Assembly (NCBI GenBank): GCA_037974335.1
Contig: CM075760.1
Coordinates: 41,358,103 to 41,422,102 of the forward strand
Source: Prionace glauca
Taxonomy: Eukaryota > Chordata > Chondrichthyes > Carcharhiniformes > Carcharhinidae
Reading direction: 5' to 3'
Length of the DNA: 64,000 nt
Shown here: positions 13,591-25,424 of the stretch, in pieces
Layout: each line of letters starts with the position of its first letter
Position numbering within the stretch: the first letter of the stretch is position 1
Position numbers and translations under genes: made by a program
Notes under the pieces: generated by a model
Told to the model about the DNA's origin: nothing
The model's database searches: none
The model's input: only the letters and a program-made list of their open reading frames with translations

Positions 13591-14450
13591 ACAGAGATGA
13601 TTGACTTTTAACAGCCACAACCATCTTACTCTGTGCTCGGTATGACTGCGGCCAGTGAAATATTTTCCCCCGGATCCCCATTGATTGAAGCTTTGTTCAG
13701 GGTCCTTGCTGTGACAGTCGGTCAAGTGCTGCACTGATGTCGAGGGCAGGCTCTCTCACCTCACCATATTAAATCAGCCAATTCCACTATATTTGGAGTA
13801 AGTTTAAATGATTTCTGGAAATGAGTGTTCATAGTGGGACCCCAACAGAGCATCACTGACCAAATTATTATTATTACCATTATTATTATTATTATTACTA
13901 TTATTATTATTATCATTATTATTATTGATTATTCAAGAATCCTTGATACGTTCCACTATGTTGACCGAGTTCCGCTCATTGGGCGGAAGTTGGTGCATTT
14001 GAATTTGTCCTGCCTTTTGCGATCAGGCATGTCTACCAAAATTCCACAATGTTGTGTCAAAGCTGTACTTGAATAGATTGGCTGGGGCACAGCTAGTCCC
14101 AGAGCAAAAATCGTTATTATTGTTGCTGAAGTATTGTCAGGACGAATAATCTTTACATTGTCCAATGCTTTTAACATGGGGTTAGGCCACATGCCATTCA
14201 TGATCATATTGCATGACCGAGCGGGCTCCAGGAGATGAATGATCAACTCCTGTCCCTATCCTGTCCCTATCTTCCGATGTTATCATGTGAAATGAGTTGA
14301 ACTACTCGGAGACTGGCATCCGTGATGCACTGGACCTCAGGAGGAGGCCGAGATGAAACATCCTCTTGGCACTTCTGGCTGAAGATATTAGCAATTGTTT
14401 CAGTCTTGTTTCTTTTCCTTCTTGCTGAGCTCCCTCATCTTAAAAATTGG
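13590..14450 (-). mobile_element. LINE reverse-transcriptase relic, second family
   Basis: The minus strand is related to 25760-26640 (shared ACAACCATCTT, CCAGTGAA and TCCCCATT regions). An (ATT)n microsatellite at 13863-13933 interrupts it. No long frame remains. Confidence 0.55.
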
Positions 14451-14919
14451 GATTTTATTTGAGACTTCTGCTGTGTTTCATTTTAAACTACCATTCAGGG
14501 CCGTGTGCGGGAGAACTGCAATGTTACATCCTGCCAGTAAAAATTCGGATCAGGTAGTCATGTGATGTATATATTGACATGTACCTGTGCAAATTAGTTG
14601 AACCAAGGTGCCATATGGTACATTATATTGTAATCAGAGACACGGCCCATTCCAACGTATGTACATATGGAGGCCAATTCAGAATGAACGGACACAGAGT
14701 CCAGTGTGGTATTTATTGAAGCAGTGCCTGAATCATCTAAAGTAACTGATCAAGATTTCAATTCCATCTGCTGGCAAAACTCTACAATTACAATTAACTG
14801 TGACAATATCATTATCAGGTATGATCAATGATACTAATGTATCAAGAATTCACACCCATAAATATAATACCACATCCCCTTCTGTGGAAGGTGCCAAAAT
14901 TTAAGGTGCAAAGAATTGT
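14451..14919. other. Non-coding stretch
   Basis: No repeat or gene recognised. Confidence 0.5.
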
Positions 14920-15528
14920 ATATGTACGCTGTTGAATAATGTAGGTGAGGTCCAATCGGAATCTATCTTGGGGCCTCAATTATTTACAATATTCTTCAGC
15001 GACTGGATGGCCCTGGAGGGAGTGCAGAGGAGGTTTACTCGGCTGATACCGGAGTTGAGGGGATTGAGCTATGAGGAGAGGCTGAATAAACTAGGCTTGT
15101 ACTCGTTAGAGTTTAGAAGAATGAGGGGAGATCTCATTGAGACGTATAAGATGATGAATGGGATGGATAGGATAGAGGTGGAGAGGCTCTTCCCGCTCAA
15201 AAAAGACAGTAGGACTAGGGGGCACAGCCTCAAGATAAAGGGGGGGCGGTTTAAAACAGAGTTGAGGAGGAACTTCTTCACTCAAAGGGTGGTGAATCTC
15301 TGGAATTCTCTGCCCGTTGAAGTGGTGGAGGCTGCCTCGCTAAATATTTTTAAGAAACGGGTTGATGGGTTTTTGATAAGAGAAGGGATTAAGGGTTATG
15401 GGGAGAGGGCGGGAAGGTGGAGCTGAGTCACGACAGATCAGCCATGATCTTATTGAATGGCGGGGCAGGCTCGAAGGGCCAGATGGCCTACTCCTGCTCC
15501 TATTTCTTATGTTCTTATGTTCTTATGA
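14920..15528 (+). mobile_element. CR1-type LINE, internally deleted 3' copy
   Basis: A short [11 protein letters not shown] piece of the reverse transcriptase (14930-15000) is fused to the C-terminal part (15006 on: [30 protein letters not shown]). It ends with three TTCTTATG units. The C-terminal part is nearly identical to the 1.5-2.9 kb copy. Confidence 0.9.
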
Positions 15529-15549
15529 CTTAAATAGTTACAAAAATAG

Positions 15550-16324
15550 ACAAATATCCAACTGATATTGATTAAGATTTTTTTTAGAAAATACAAAGTT
15601 AAATTCAGTTGATGTCCAATTAGATTTGGAATTCCGGTGCAGAGCTTCTTAAAATGCCACGACCTGATGCAGAAAACAGTCAAGAAGGCCAAAGGAATGC
15701 TGGTCTTCATATCTAAAGGGTAGGAGTACAAGGATGCGGATGTTGTGCTGCAATTGTGCAAAATCTTTGTTAGACCCCAATTACAGAACTCTGAGCAGGT
15801 ATGGGCAACAAACTTTGGAAGCGTGCTCACTCTGGAAGGAGTTCAATACTGGTTTACAAGAATTTTACCTGATTTTAAGGGATTAGGTTGTGAGGAGATT
15901 TTAGACAAATTAAGATTTTTTCGCTCGAATTCAGAAGTTTGAAGGGCGCGCTCACAGAAATCAACAAAATATTTACAGGGAAAGATAGATTTGACAAGGA
16001 TAAAATGTTTCCACCAGTTGAAGACTCGAGAATAAAGGACCATATGTTAAAAAAAGGCCAAGCCATGCAGGAGAGTTTATTCAAAGCATTTCTACACACA
16101 GAGAGTGGCGAAGTTTGGAACTCTCTTCCTTAAAACGCCGGTGGATGCCGGTTCAATTGTTAAATTTAAGTCTAAGATAGTTTTTTTTAATTGAGCAAGG
16201 GTATCAAGGGATATGGGTCATGGGCAGGCACATAGAATTTGGTTACTGATCAGCCAAGATCTTAAAGAATGGCGGGGCGAGTCTGTGGAGTTGAATGGCC
16301 CATTCCTGTTCCTATATTGCCAAG
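15550..16324 (+). mobile_element. Decayed CR1-type 3' copy
   Basis: Reads a VRPQLQNSEQVWAT-like stretch at 15770 and ends ATGGCGGGGC...TGTTCCTATATTGCC. Its 3' end is the target of the foldback insertion at 16325. Confidence 0.8.
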
Positions 16325-16641
16325 ATGTGGGTATGCCGGCGTTGGACTGGCGTAAACACAGTAAAAAGTCTGACAACACCAGGTTTTAGTCCAACCTATT
16401 TATTTGATAATATCCTCACAAGCTTTCGAGGGGACTGCCTCTTCGTCAGGTGAATGGAGAGTTCTGGCCTCAGACAGAGCATATAAAGCACAGACAGTTT
16501 AGAGACTGTCTGTGCTTTATATGCTCTGTCTGAGGCCAGAACTCTCCATTCACCTGACGAAGAGGCAGTCCCCTCGAAAGCTTGTGAGGATATTATCAAA
16601 TAAATAGGTTGGACTAAAACCTGATGTTGTCAGACTTTTTT
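16325..16641. mobile_element. 317-bp foldback insertion with 13-bp target duplication
   Basis: Two 136-bp arms (16363-16498 and 16505-16640) are reverse complements with one mismatch, separated by TTAGAG. The left arm is preceded by a non-repeated head (ATGTGGGTATGCCGGCG). The insertion is flanked by CTATATTGCCAAG at 16312-16324 and 16642-16654. The near-perfect arms imply a young insertion. The 13-bp duplication points to LINE-type retroposition more than a cut-and-paste MITE. Confidence 0.9.
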
Positions 16642-16654
16642 CTATATTGCCAAG

Positions 16655-17140
16655 CTAGCCTCAGAGCAAAATGCCTCAATTCATATTAATGTATTTCTGT
16701 TAAACCTGGTTAGAAGGAAGAATGTTGACCAAGTCTCTGTTGGAAACCATTGCACTCTTAAAGTCCAGCTCGGCAATCATGGCGTTGGGGAACGTTTATT
16801 CCTTCATCATTCCACCTGAAAGATAGTTGGGGTCATTATCTCTGAAGCCTCCCAGGAAGGCAAGGTGGAGTCTTAAGTTGAAGGAAAATGTGTGTATTCA
16901 TGTGTGTGTGTGTGTGTCTACGTACAGTGTATATGAAAAGAAGACAATATGTGAGACAGAATGAGAACAAGAGAGAATGTGTGGGTGTGTGTTTGGCTGT
17001 GTGCTTTGTCTGGAAAATGTCAAGTTGTGCACAAATCAATTTCACAATGTTCCAAATATAACAATCAACTCTCAACAACCTCATCATTTTCACTCATTCC
17101 AGCTTCGATTTGAAGACCCACCATCGGCCGGATGCGACTC
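16655..17140. other. Non-coding stretch with (TG)n
   Basis: A short TG microsatellite at about 16896-16917 and nothing else recognised. Confidence 0.55.
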
Positions 17141-19400
17141 TAGCCGGACCGCAGTATGTGTAACTGGGCAAAGACTTTTGAGATGCCCTGGAATACCACT
17201 CTGCTGTGAACAAGTTAAGCACAAGAAACAAATATTGGCCTTCCCAGAGATTCCCACATCCAATGGAAGAATAAATGAAATAAAACACAAGCATACATGT
17301 TTATGTAGTATAAAATATATCATCTCTCTGAATCAGCTCTCGCAATCTGCCTGTATTTATTTCTATCCAACTATCACAGTGTTTGGTTGTGTTGGAGAGA
17401 TCATCATTGTTGCTACCAAGGTGCCGGAGAAGCTGGAAACTTTATTTTCCTAAGAAATGGGAAACATTGGTATAGATTTACAAATTAAAAGATCAGTAAG
17501 TTGCCTGCAGTACTGTTGCTGGGCAGATTTGTTTATAAATAGGCCCCATTGACAATGCAAGAGATTGAAGTTGGCTTGCAGCCAAGCGCTCAGTACTGAG
17601 TAAACAAATCTTTGATTTACTGAACAAACACCGTCAGATGTTTCCTGTAAATATTTTCGGGTGTTTGGCAGCAGGTTGGACTGCCGCCAAATACTGCGTC
17701 GGACAGATTAACGTGAATCTGTAAGAATAGAATGGAACTCAGTCAGTAATATAATAATTATTTATTTCCCACAAGAAAGGAACGTTTTAATTTGTATTCT
17801 TTCTCAGCAAATATTTTAAATGAACGTACTGTTCATTATGTGATTAAACAATATCAGAAACTAGTAAAATGGCCAGGTGTTATTTCATTTTTATAACTTC
17901 CAAATAAATGTCCTTTCAACAATTAAAACCACGTTGTGAGCGACTGCATGATATGCATGGAGGAGATTTTGATGATCCCAATCCCTCAGTCCAATGAGAT
18001 CAGTGTAATGGCCCCAAAATGAAAATAATTAAAAGTAGAAGAAAACCATATAACTGCCTTGAACAGCCCGGATTCTTGGAATATTCTCAGTGCTCTGCCC
18101 CTCTCTTACATTTGATTAGATCCATGTTCTGTTGTGCAGCATAATCTGATTTCAACCATTTACCAATCCCTCTCGTAGCTGCCAATCTGTGGAGAAATGA
18201 CCTGTTCATACCCTGGTTCAGTGGAAGATAAAACATTTATTCTTGTGATATTGTGCAATATGCCGCAAAGTCTTGATGTCCTGTTTTCACACTACCAGTG
18301 AATATTAGACAGCCAGTAGCTGATAAAATGAGCTGCAATGATCTGGATGCTGACGGAGAACTTTCCTGATCCCTGTGTCCGGTCTGATTCATTAAATTCT
18401 CTGTCCAAAGTTGATTTTAATTTCATGTTTCTCTGTCAACTCAAGGAATCAGAAGTCAACCAGTTTTCTTTCACCGTTAATTTTCACAGGGTTAAATAGC
18501 TATTGGGGAAATATAAGGTGTAACATTGCATCATATGAGGATTTTTTTTAAATGTATTTGTGAGTTGTACGGTGACATCTTTGTTAGCACTTCTGCCTTA
18601 AAGCGCCAGGGACACAGTTTGAATTCCAGATTTTGGTCTATGTGGAATCACTACCTATGTGGAGTCTGCACATTCTCCAATTGTCTGCCTATTTACTCAC
18701 ACTGTCAAATAATGTGCCGCTTAGGTTGATTGGCGATGATAAATTGACCCATAATGTCAAGGGAATTAGCCGGGAATGTAGTTGTGTGTTCGGGATAGGG
18801 CCTGGGTAGAAATGGTATCGGTGCGGGTCCGATAGGCCAAATGGCCTCCTTCTACTCTGTAGAGATTCTATGAACATGGACACAGCTGGATGACCAGAAT
18901 TTATTGCCTACCGTTTGCCAAGGGCAATGGAGAGCCAACCACATTTTCGTGGCTCTGGAACTGCAGATAGGCCAAACCAGTTAAGGACGACATATTCCCT
19001 TCTCTAACATACATTAGTGAAGCAATTAGGTTTTTTTTCACACAATCGACAATGACATCATGTTCATAAGTAGATTCTTATTTCCAGATGTTTTTACTAA
19101 ATTTAAATTCTACCCATCTGTTGTTCTGGGATTCGAAGCCTGGCCCTGAATGTGTTAGTTCAGTTATTGGATGAATTATCAGTGAAAATAACAGTTGGCC
19201 ATTGCTTCTCTTGTTTGTATATCCGGTCTCAAATTACAGTGATAGCTATCCACACCTGAAATACAGTCATCCCAGCATTTAGTTACATAAATCGATAATA
19301 ATTCCTCAAATGAATTATATTTTTGCTGCAATGTGCTAGAAACTCAAAATTATTGCGGATCAGAGTGACGTATTCACCCTGATAAGGTAATGTCATCTTC
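17141..19400 (+). repeat. Duplicated V-upstream flank, copy 1
   Basis: This region is collinear with 28690-30280, sharing runs such as CAGTACTGTTGCTGGG, GTTGGCTTG(C/T)AGCCAAGCG, GATAAAACATTTATTCTTG and TTTCTCTGTCAACTCA. It precedes the V pseudogene just as copy 2 precedes the live V. A SINE at 18560-18870 interrupts only this copy. There is no coding sequence; the 158-codon open frame at 16977-17453 is not kept in copy 2. Confidence 0.9.
18560..18870 (+). mobile_element. tRNA-headed SINE (tail type a)
   Basis: Decayed tRNA-like head (GTTAGCACTTCTGCCTTAAA), GGAGTCTGCACATTCTCC, and the tail GATAGGCCAAATGGCCTCCT ending GATTCTATG. It interrupts only copy 1 of the V-upstream duplication. Confidence 0.87.
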
Positions 19401-19614
19401 TTTATGTTTATTCCATTGTGAAGGGGTGCAGAAATGAAGGGACTTAATTTACAATCAAATTATTTTTTTTCTCTCTAATACAGATGCTCAAATGCAATTT
19501 CACCTCTTGGACTAGCAGAGACGTTACAATGGATTTCACTGTCACTGCCTCAGTGTTAGTCTGTCTCTTGAATGTTCCGGTGCCAGCAATCAATTAACTG
19601 GGAATAATTCTCAG

Positions 19615-19935
19615 TATTTTTGATATATTTTATTTGATTTCATTTGATTTATTATTCTCATATATATTAGTACACAGTGAAAATTATTCATTCTTGCACA
19701 CTATACAGACGGAGCATACCGTACATAGGGAAAGACGGGGGAGAGTAAAGAATGTTATATTGCAGTCATAGCTAGGGCCGAGAAAAACTATCAATTGAAT
19801 GCGATGTCGGTCCATTCAGTATTCTGATTGCAACAGTAAATAAGTTGTTTTTGAATCAGCTTGTATGTGTTCGCAGATTTTGTATCTGCCCCCGATGGCA
19901 AAAGATGATTCAGTATGTCCAGGGTGCGTGACGTT
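19615..19935 (+). mobile_element. Dispersed repeat (TTTATTATTCTCATAT family)
   Basis: Shares TTTATTATTCTCATAT, CAGTGAAAATTATT and GTCATAGCTAG with 51487-51722, which is in the same orientation. It has a SINE-like size and no frame, and lies just upstream of the V pseudogene. Confidence 0.75.
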
Positions 19936-19966
19936 TTGTTTTCATAGTTTTTTCTTCATGTTTTAG

Positions 19967-20214
19967 AAAGTGTTGAATCGGAGGTTGTGTTGACTCAGCC
20001 TGAGGCACAACCCTGGCGTCCCTCACGCTCTCTGAGACTGAGCTGTAAAGACAAAGCGTTCAATATTGGCAGCAACAGGTTGGTCTGGGTCTGACCAGTC
20101 CCTGGCCAGTGTTCACAGTGTCTTCTTCAGTATGATAGTCTTGGAAGAACCTACAATTCCTCCGCCCCAGGGATTCAGAATCAATTTACTCCGCCCAAAG
20201 ACACTTCAAACAAC
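19967..20214 (+). pseudogene. Truncated VH pseudogene
   Basis: After an acceptor TGTTTTAG the frame reads ESVESEVVLTQPE, then RSLRLSCK (first Cys), RLVWV, a TGA stop in FR2, and FR3 text PGIQNQFTPPKDTSNNV. This parallels the VDJ exon at 30885 ([21 protein letters not shown]). The second Cys, CDR3 and J are gone, because a dispersed repeat takes over at about 20215. No convincing leader exon was found; the region upstream (about 19530-19590) resembles the leader intron of the live gene. No C exons follow it, so it is a dead remnant of a second cluster. Confidence 0.87.
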
Positions 20215-20400
20215 GTACAGAGAAATGCGGGAAAATCTCAGCAAGTCTGGAAGCATCTGAAAGGAGAGAGAAGCTTTGTCAAAAGGTCATCTGGACTCGA
20301 ACCGTCAGTTCTTTTCTCTCCTCAGAAATATTGCCAGGCCTGCTGAGAGTTTCCAGTATTTTGTCTTTTGATTTCAATGTGCTGTAATTTGCTTTTATAC
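20215..20400 (+). mobile_element. Dispersed repeat (GGAAAATCTCAGCA family) truncating the V pseudogene
   Basis: AAATCTCAGCAAGTCTGGAA, then GGTCATCTGGACTCGAACCG and an antisense-looking partner to 20370. Related pieces appear at about 20690, 26780, 55860 (minus), 62955 and 63330. Confidence 0.7.
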
Positions 20401-21009
20401 TTCAAACGGCATCTTCTCTTTGGAAATAACTGGAAATGGAAGATTCCTATATTTATCCTGTCTGTACTACATAGACTCCAGTTCCATTGTGATGAAAATG
20501 ACTCTTAGCCACGACTGAAATTGCCGGGTAGGCCAGTCATTTGGATCAAAGCTGCTATAGAAAATCAAATAATAAAATCATCCAGAGGGCAGGTTTCAAC
20601 AACGTGGTTCACAATCTCCTTCTCAGCAGGGACAACTAAATGTTGGCTTTGTCAGTGATGCTCACATCCAGTGGAACAATAACAACAGGGTAAAGTGCTG
20701 CAGATTCTGGAAATCTAAAACGACAACAACACAAATGTTACTCAACAGGACAAGGTGTATCATCAGAGAGAGAACTAGATTCATATTAATGATCGATGCC
20801 AGGATGCAAAATCTCATTGATATAATTCTAAAGAACAAAACTGTTCTTTCCAATTCTACATTAATACTGATTCTTTAAACAAAATCGCACATTTACTGTC
20901 AAGTTATCACTTCTCTGTTTGTGGTAGTTTACTGTACGCAAATTACCTGCTGTATTTGCAACATGACAGCAGTGGCTAAATTCAGAAAAAGGACATCAGT
21001 GAGTTTTAA

Positions 21010-21110
21010 GAACAAACAAGGAGCAAAGAACAATACAGCACAGGAAACAGGCCCTTTGGCCTTCCACGCCTGCGCCACTCAAACTTTAGGACGATATGAG
21101 GTCGGGTAAA
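21010..21110 (-). mobile_element. LINE/SINE 3'-end fragment
   Basis: AACAATACAGCACAGGAAAC and AGGCCCTTTGGCCTTCCACG match the 3' ends at 24185-24310 and the plus-strand tail near 54820. Confidence 0.65.
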
Positions 21111-21185
21111 GTGTTCTGTAAATGCAGGTTCCGCCACAATGAACGTTGCAATTCTTTGGAAGCGTTGAGATTAATGTGAACATGG

Positions 21186-21532
21186 TCAAGCATAGAACCC
21201 TACAGTGCAGAAACAGGCCCTTCGGCCCATCGAGTCTGCACCGAACACAATCCCACCCAAACCCTATCCCCATATCCCTACACATTTTACCTGCTAATCC
21301 CTCTAACCTACACATCCCAGGACACTAAGGGGAAATTTTTAGCATAGCCAATGAACCTAACCCGCACATCTTTGGACTGTGGGAGGAAACCGGAGCACCC
21401 GGAGAAAACCCACGCAGACACGAGGAGAATGTGCAAACTCCACACAGGCAGTGACCCGAGCCGGGAATCGAACCCAGGATCCTGGAGCTGTGAAGCAGCA
21501 GTGCTAACCACTGTGCTACCGTGCCGTCCTGT
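21186..21532 (-). mobile_element. Nearly full tRNA-headed SINE (tail type a)
   Basis: From TAGAACCCTACAGTGCAGAA through CTTTGGACTGTGGGAGGAAA to GTGCTAACCACTGTGCTACC, about 345 bp. It is the best-preserved copy here and includes readable tRNA-like A and B boxes on the minus strand. Confidence 0.92.
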
Positions 21533-21559
21533 GATCTGCCTGATCACAGCAACAACACC

Positions 21560-22020
21560 ATAGAATCCCTGCAATTCAAAAGGAGGCCATTCGGTCTAAC
21601 AGCTCTGCAGTGGCCCTCCAGCAGAGCATCCTACTTGGGCCCAGCCTTCACCCTATCCCGACAGTGACACATATTCACAGGCTAATCCCCCGAACCTACA
21701 CATAGTCGAACACTAATAAGAAATTTAGCATAGACAATCCACCTTGGACCTGTGAAGGATACTTTACTGGATAGCTGGAGCAGACTTGATGAGCCGAATG
21801 GTCTCCTTCTGCAATGTAGGGAATCTATGATTCTACCTTGCACATCATTGGACGCTAAGGGCCAATTTATCACAGCCAATCCACCTAACCTGCACATCCT
21901 GGGACTGTGGAAGGAAACTGGAGCACTGGGAGGAAACACACATGGACATGGGTAGAATGTGAAAACTATTGACATTCACCCAGGGTTGGAAGCGAACCCG
22001 TTCCCTGTGAAGCAGCAAAA
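21560..22020 (-). mobile_element. tRNA-headed SINE with a second SINE nested inside
   Basis: The outer copy is antisense (ATAGAATCCCTGCAATTC ... ACACATGGACATGGGTAGAA). Between about 21745 and 21835 lies a sense-orientation tail (AGCAGACTTGATGAGCCGAA ... GAATCTATGATTCTA), a nested or rearranged copy. Confidence 0.75.
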
Positions 22021-22899
22021 CTAATTGTAACTCTTACTGATAACCATATTGGATTTTTTATTCTTCTGTCGGGTGAATGTGATCACCATTTGTGACAGGA
22101 ATATTGAGACATCAGATCTTGTTTTTTTTTTAATTTAACTTGTCTAGTTTAAACGGACTAAATCCTCAATCAAATTATCATTCAGTGGAATATCTGCCTG
22201 TTCACAGATGCTTTATTAATTGTGACATCAGAACTTTGAGAACTAATTCTGAAATGGAATGTATCATTTTCTTTTAATTAAATACAAGTGGTGTTATGAA
22301 TGTTCAAAAGTTTCTATTCATTTTGAACCAACTGTTAAAATTCTTAAAATAAATCGCTATTTTGATCAATAAGTGACGGTTTATCTGGTATTGCTGTCAT
22401 GAACATTTCATTGTAAACAGTGAGTTTTTATGTAAATAAATACAAAAATAGAAATTCCAAATTAGATTGTTGACTGACAAAAACACAACAAATATTTCCC
22501 CACCAACACAGCACAGAAATAGAGACAACCATGCAAATCAATCAACGGATTCCAGTAATGGTTGTTTTTCAACATTATTTATTCATCAGTTATGTGAGGA
22601 AAAATATCATGATGAAATCTATGTTCGAAATTAGGAAATAATCCCTCTGATCCCGAAATAAAATGACACAAAAACACAGAACATCTCTATCTTTCTCCTG
22701 TGTCTTGTGTCTCCACGATGGTTCATCGTCGTCACTCCACAGATGAAGTCAACGTCTGTCCAACGTATTCTCTCAGCCAGAGTTACAGGCTTCTAAAATA
22801 TGTGATTAAATTCATTTGAATCCGTGAGTGAGATGGACTCTAAAAGATCTCTTGAACATTGTATGATCTTGAAATGCTTGCTACATTTTCTGTTGCATC
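22021..22899. other. AT-rich non-coding stretch
   Basis: Contains an isolated consensus octamer ATGCAAAT at 22531 with no V gene or promoter next to it. Nothing else seen. Confidence 0.5.
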
Positions 22900-23640
22900 T
22901 AACCTCGGGTGTAGCTAATGATAAAAATCGATGTGGCAGCACCAAGGGATCTTTCCCTAGATTTAGCCGGTGTTATCCCTGTCCTTGGAATATTTGACTG
23001 GGCAGTGTGTAGGAATATTTACTCTGTATCTCAACTCACTGTAGCTGCCTCTTGAATGTTTGATATGACTTTGTCAATATCAAGATTTAGTCCGTATGTA
23101 ATCTCTGTTGTACCTGACCTGGATGTGTTTTATTGAAGTGTGCAGACGATTTTTCCCCTGTAAGAACATAAGAAATAGGAGCAGGAGTAGGCCATCTGGC
23201 CCTTCGAGCCTGCCTCGCCATTCAATAAGATCATGGCTGATCTGTCGTGGCTCAGTTCCACATTCCCGCCCTCGCCCCATAACCCTTAATCCCCTCTCTT
23301 ATCAAAAACCTAGCATCTGTACCTAGCATCTGCCTCCGAATCTCTGAAGGAAACATACAGGAGAGGTTTTACATCGAAGAGAGTCCATTCTCTTTCTGCC
23401 TTCATTTTGTTTGAGCAGACTTAATACAAGGAGGTTCACTCTGTTTCTATACACGATACTGTTCCGGGAATGTTTGATTTGAATAGTGTAGAGGGAGATT
23501 CACTTTGTACTGATTCATGCTATTCCTGACTTGGGAGTATTTAATTTGGCAATGCAGAGGGAATATTGCATTCTGCAGCTAAGCCCATGTTACTCCTGTC
23601 CTGCAAGTTTATGATGGTGCAGTCGCCAACTCTGAAAATT
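22900..23640 (+). repeat. Degenerate about 60-65-bp minisatellite, split by CR1
   Basis: Repeats the theme CCTGTCCTTGGAATATTTGA, AGTGTAGAGGGAGATTCACT and related versions at 22980, 23040, 23100, 23460, 23520 and 23590. A CR1 3' end at 23161-23310 interrupts it. Strongly diverged. Confidence 0.65.
23161..23310 (-). mobile_element. CR1 3' end
   Basis: Starts TAAGAACATAAGAAATAGGA (reverse of the TTCTTATG tail) and stops at ATCAAAAACC, 150 bp into the element. A short direct repeat CCTAGCATCTG follows. Confidence 0.92.
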
Positions 23641-24010
23641 TCACGGGGATTGAATTTGTCTATTTATATTACAGTAAATTTACCCTGTGTCAACTTATAT
23701 TATGAGGCTATCTATTTCTTTATTTTTCACTAGAGCTTAAATCATTTTATATTGCATGTCGAATTTTATATTGCCTGTCTCGACTCATATTAGACTGAAT
23801 CTTTTATCTGTTTGTACTAAGTTAGATGCTTTCCCTGTTTATGTTGTCCGTAATTTTGTTCTTTATATAAAGCGAGATGTTGTCTCTGTTTATATTAATT
23901 TAGGTATTTCTCGGTTTGTATCAAACTAGATGTAGTCTTTTTTCTGAAATTGACCGTGTCCATGTATATATTGAATTATGATGTGGGTATTGAATTAGAC
24001 ATGGTTTCAG
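23640..24010 (+). repeat. T-rich degenerate tandem repeat
   Basis: Recurring TCTGTTTATATTA, TAGATGTAGTCTTT and similar words with a period near 35-40 bp. Period and copy number are uncertain. Confidence 0.5.
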
Positions 24011-24184
24011 TTTTTATTGCACTGGTCAAGGCCAGTAATGATAAAACTGGCTGGAAGAACACAATTCTCTGCATCCTTCTGCAACTACAAACTCGATGAG
24101 ATTTTGGGATTTGGAAAAGAAGAAGCGATTTCTGAATTCTACTTCTGCTGACTGCATTCAAAATGGATACCAATTCCTGTGTAG

Positions 24185-24310
24185 AATGCACTGTCAACAA
24201 AGAATAAAAATCAAAGACAATTACAGCACAAGAAAAGGCCTTTCGGCCCTCCAAGACTGCACCAACCAAATACTGTCGACCCAATACTGCCCGTTTCTGG
24301 ATGTTCTGGA
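24185..24310 (-). mobile_element. LINE/SINE 3'-end fragment
   Basis: TTACAGCACAAGAAAAGGCC and TTTCGGCCCTCCAAGACTGC; same type as 21010-21110. Confidence 0.65.
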
Positions 24311-24359
24311 TGCTGCCTGATAGCAATAATTTTATCCCGACATATTATCTCTTCTTCTC

Positions 24360-25420
24360 GAAGAACGGTGTATTAACACAGACATAATTCAAATAGAGGT
24401 TTACTTAAGTGCAGGAATAACACTGACACATTCTACTGAAATAAATGCAGGGTAAGTATCGAACATTACATATCCAGCGAGAATGTGTAGTGCAATGTAA
24501 ACTGAGTTCTGATCTAGCAGAGTATTAACAGAGCCAGACTGTATTTTAATATAAGCAGGGGCCTGATCCAACAAAGTAGAAATGAGTTAGTGCCGAGTGT
24601 CATGTAGGTGTGGTCAAATGTCAGATTCCAATGACACCCACATCCCATGAAAGAAACATTTTTTTAAAAATGACATTGTCTTGTAAAGAAAACTGAAACA
24701 GTATATTCTGCAGTTTTACTGATATAGGAACTTGTGTGACATGAACTGAGACATTGCCGACTTATTAATGATACTGGACCGAGATTTATATGAGCTGAGA
24801 TGGTAATAATGACTGGTACAGGATTGAGACATGTTTAATCTGAAACAGAATCCAGAGTGTTAGTGATAACTACTGACACAGAACCCTGACTGATATAAAC
24901 TAAAACCGAGCCTACTTTATTCGTAATAATTGTTGATACAGAACCGAGACTGATACACACTGAGATTTGTACAATGCAGCACAGAGAAGGTATTACAAAG
25001 TGCAATAAAACTGAGATATGGCGTAGTCTTAAATAATCATTGATGGTGCAGCATTAACTTAGACATGACTTAGACATGACTAATGAACTATTAGCATAGT
25101 AACTGTGGCAGAACCATGTGTAACGCATGAAGACTGTATTTCTAGTTTAGTGTACAGTGGCAAATGTTGCGAAGCAGTAAGAATTAAGATACAGCCTCTT
25201 ATCAGGTTAGAACAGATATGGCTAATTGCGATCATAACTTGGAAATTATAATATTAACAGGGGCGCTACATCATATATGAGTACCTGAAATTGAGCCGAG
25301 TGCAGGAAAAGAAAATTTAGATAGGACCTCCTGGAATGTGATCCAAGCAGACCTTAGTGTATCACAGACAGAGTCAGAGGCGAGTTGAGTATAGGCAGAA
25401 ATATAATACGTTTAAAATTG
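24360..25420 (+). repeat. Degenerate tandem repeat, no gene
   Basis: Diverged units with ACTGACACAGAACC(C/G)(T/A)GACTGATA and AACTGAGATA recur at about 24710, 24780, 24860, 24940 and 25000. Near 25340, CTTAGTGTATCACAGACAGA resembles one unit of the 84-bp array at 5 kb. No open frame of note. Confidence 0.5.
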
Positions 25421-25424
25421 GAAA

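Noticed and set aside
16977-17453. 158-codon open frame
   Set aside because: It lies partly in the duplicated V-upstream flank and is not kept in the paired copy at 28.7 kb; composition and family give no support.
19529-19579. Leader exon for the V pseudogene (ATGGATTTCACTGTC)
   Set aside because: The phase does not match the V exon and the stretch aligns better with the leader intron of the live gene.
22531-22538. Octamer ATGCAAAT as a V promoter
   Set aside because: No leader or V exon follows within several kilobases.
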